Assembly (NCBI GenBank): GCA_963920525.1
Contig: OY986438.1
Coordinates: forward strand, 130,788,920 to 130,852,919
Direction of reading: 5' to 3'
DNA: 64,000 nt
DNA from: Dichetophora obliterata
Taxonomy: Eukaryota > Arthropoda > Insecta > Diptera > Sciomyzidae
Shown here: positions 61,241-64,000 of the stretch, piece after piece
How positions within the stretch are numbered: position 1 is the stretch's first letter
Layout: each line of letters opens with the position of its first letter
Notes under the pieces: generated by a model
The model's database searches: none
Told to the model about the DNA's origin: nothing
The model's input: the letters and a program-made list of their open reading frames with translations, nothing else
Program-made: the position numbers and the translations under genes

Positions 61241-64000
61241 ATGCGTGAGTGCGCCGTAACCCCAAAAGATTTATTTCTGGGCCATTGTTATGATTAGAGA
61301 GAAGGGGTGTAGGCTACCATTACTGGTACATCCATCTAATCTCCCCGTAAATCCCCTTATTTAGAGGTGGTTGAAAAACAAACAAGTTTGGGTAAGTCTA
61401 AGCTCTAAATTTCCTCCAAATATTATTATTAGGGGTATTTGGATCAGAGGAGTGTATTTTACTACGGTAATAAAGAATATTTACCTATGGTAATGAGCAA
61501 AATGAACATGAAATTTTTGGAAATTTTGAAGTTTCTGGAAGAAATAGCAAAAACGGATAGCAGATTTGGAAAATTTCATATCAAAAACCAAAATTGTCAA
61601 AAAGGTGTATGAAGCAGATGAATCGCCAAACGAAGATATAGTAATTAAAAACGTACTATTTGTATTACTACTTCAACTGTTTGTACATCGTTATATATGT
61701 GAGATTTCATGTTTAAAGAGACTAGTAGTGAAAACTTTTAGGGAACATTTTATGAAAGTGTCAACAAGACCCATAAAAAAGGTGTCGGATAGTTAAAATA
61801 CATGTTTACAAAAATAATATATATTTTTTATTAAACTTTACTGCAATCTGCTAACCAACTATGTCAAATCTGTTAATTTAGAAATTTCATAACTGTTTTT
61901 GCTAGTTAATTGCTTAATTATGTGCTAATAAAAATTGTATATTAATTATGAGTATAACTCAGACGTAAACTATTACACATGCAGTTTTTGTATATTGCCT
62001 CTACCAAAATGTCTTGATTGAAATAAGTAATTTTGGAAAAAAGTTGAAAATTGTCCTACGATGCAAAACAGACCAAGCAAAAGAAATCCAACAAAATTCC
62101 TGCTCTTCAACGTCTCATAGATATAGCTGCAAAAGGTTTAATTAAATGTTGACACAAACAGCAACAACTCTTTGCCTACTTTCGAAGAAAGTTTTGAGTT
62201 TAAAAACTATTAAACTCAATTTCAGCAATTAGCAGTTGTGAGAGCTGAGCAAAAAGTGAAAACAATCTTACAATTTACCATCACTGCTATCCTCGATCCT
62301 TTACGCTCACCCCACTTACTAAAAGACAGGCATTTTACAACATTTAACATCACACATACAGTGACAAACATTCACACAACACATACAAATAAATACATGT
62401 GCAACACTGATTTCGAAATGAAAATGTGACAGAATTAAGAGTACACACAGAAAACTACTAAAAGGATTTCGCCTTTACACACACTTGATTGTGCGGTGAG
62501 GGTGGGTGGAATGGTGTGAGTATAAAGTTTAGGGTGGAGAGAGTTGGTTTGGTGCTTCACATAAGTGTCAAGGAAGATTTCGCATTTTGGTCAGAATGTG
62601 CGGTCAGCTGAATAGCATTTGGTGTGTTGTAAGCATGTTGTAGGATACACACACACACACACACACACAAATGTATATATATCAGATTTAGGTACATTGT
62701 TAGGACTTGCATAACGATTGCAATACTAAATCTCTACAATTGTTTGCTTAAATGAAAACTTTTTACAATAAATCATTGCACAAATTGTGTACAAAAAGAA
62801 CAATAATAACAGCAACAACAACGACAACAATATAACATATATTGCTTATGCTGTTTTTGTGCACTTAAAATCGGTCATATATAGAGTCAAGAAATCGATA
62901 ATGCTGCCATTTGTGACTTTGTGTGTGTGTGTGAGAGTGAGTGCCCATACGTATGTGTGCAGTTTTGTTTGAAATAAGCAGGATTTATACAATAAAGCTA
63001 TTGAGCTGTATTGAGTTGTACAGTAATTGAATTTGTTGTTCTTTTTACTCATTTTGTTCATAAATGTTTATCATGGATAGCAAAAATTAAGGACTTCATT
63101 TATAAAGAGGAATTCCTTGTTATGCTTACAAGGATTGCATATTGAAATTACAAGAAAAGCATATCTTCTTGTGTGACATAAAAAATCTCACTCAGTGTTG
63201 ACGTAGCTTTTTACCAGGACCAGCCAATCTGAATTTTGTTTAAATTAACTTTGTTTTGTCCAACAAACTTTTAAAAATTTAAATAGTGTATAAAAAACTT
63301 CACACGAAACCTTGTGAGCGTCGTAGTTAAAGCAGAGGAGATTATAAATGTAAACATATGTTTTCGAAGTTCCCTTTAAAATCTGGATTTGGGGCAAAAA
63401 AAAAACATTTTTCCGAAGGTGTACGAAAATATTTTTCTATATCTCTTATAATAATGGTGAAATTTTTCTAAACAATATAATGTAATATTGAACTCGTGTG
63501 GCGTCAAAACTTTAAAATCAAACATAGATTAAAAAAATATAATTTTTTAAGAAATAATAAGTCCAGTTTGCACATCTACAGGTCTGAACTTACCAAACCA
63601 TACTAAATTTATTAAGATTGGACTTGTACTTAACAAGCATTACGCTGCACAAAATTTGCGTTTGCGTTATATATCACGGTTGGCTGGAAAACTTCTTAAA
63701 AACACTAATCATATTTCTGTAAAAAAAATAAAAATTCGTCCGGCGCTTTTTCATGTTAGTGTTTTAAGCCTTAAATTTTAATAAATTATATTATTAATTC
63801 TGTTTTTTTTATACATTTACTGTTTAAAAGTATAGAAGTCATTTAATATTAAATATTGAACATATATTATGTTTATATAATAATTGAATATAAACATAAT
63901 ATTGAATATGTTGAATACAGATCCAACAGATAAAAAGGAATGAGAAAATAAAAAAATCTTTACAAGTGATTACTGTTGTAGTCAATTACAGACCTCAGGA
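61241..64000. other. Gene-free region with CA microsatellites
   Basis: An (AC)n run lies at 62645-62668 and GT runs near 62922-62936. No transposon motif was found and the composition resembles 6.4-9.9 kb, so it may be unique host DNA. Frames of up to 76 codons show no recognisable product. Confidence 0.4.

Overview
This is AT-rich eukaryotic DNA, most likely from an insect and probably a dipteran. The evidence is a dense mix of insect-type mobile DNA (mariner, a DD41D mariner relative, hAT, Helitron, Ty3/gypsy, Jockey/CR1-like LINEs, many MITE-like inverted-repeat elements) plus a GT...AG intron. The DD41D transposase at 51.1-52.1 kb resembles the 'rosa' mariner group described from tephritid fruit flies, so a tephritid is a reasonable but unproven guess. 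I found no intact host protein gene, no rRNA and no convincing functional tRNA. Every recognisable coding stretch is a decayed transposon gene, so the window reads as intergenic or intronic DNA filled with nested repeats.

Layout. 0-6.4 kb: foldback and inverted repeats, a TA-flanked MITE and two copies of a LINE-type tail. 6.4-9.9 kb: CA/TG-rich DNA without recognisable elements, perhaps unique host sequence. 9.9-12.4 kb: tRNA-like repeats, one split by a CACAG-ended insertion with 5-bp target duplications, then a 1.1-kb (TTA)n array. 13.4-15 kb: LINE and Helitron remnants around a tRNA-like repeat. 15.5-18.7 kb: an alternating A/B tandem array, then a 2.4-kb element with long inverted ends. 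19.2-20.8 kb: SINE copy and hAT remnant. 23.4-29 kb: gypsy RT piece, two inverted-repeat elements, mariner-type fragment, tRNA-like repeat, LINE 3' end. 29.2-32.8 kb: nested inverted-repeat elements. 34.2-41.9 kb: gypsy gag remnant next to a LINE that carries both a MITE and a mariner. 44.8-48 kb: a DNA transposon with 70-bp inverted repeats and an intron-bearing hAT-like transposase pseudogene. 48.9-52.2 kb: second SINE copy, a TTAA-flanked MITE and the DD41D mariner. 52.2-64 kb: mostly unassigned DNA with microsatellites and degenerate tandem repeats.

The genes do not form a pathway. What joins them is the order of insertion. The clearest case is the LINE at 35-42 kb: removing the 1,296-bp mariner together with one TA restores an open reading frame across its endonuclease motif. 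I found no previously undescribed cellular system. The most interesting items are the tRNA-like repeat families, the dimeric tandem array, the nested insertions and the intron-bearing transposon.
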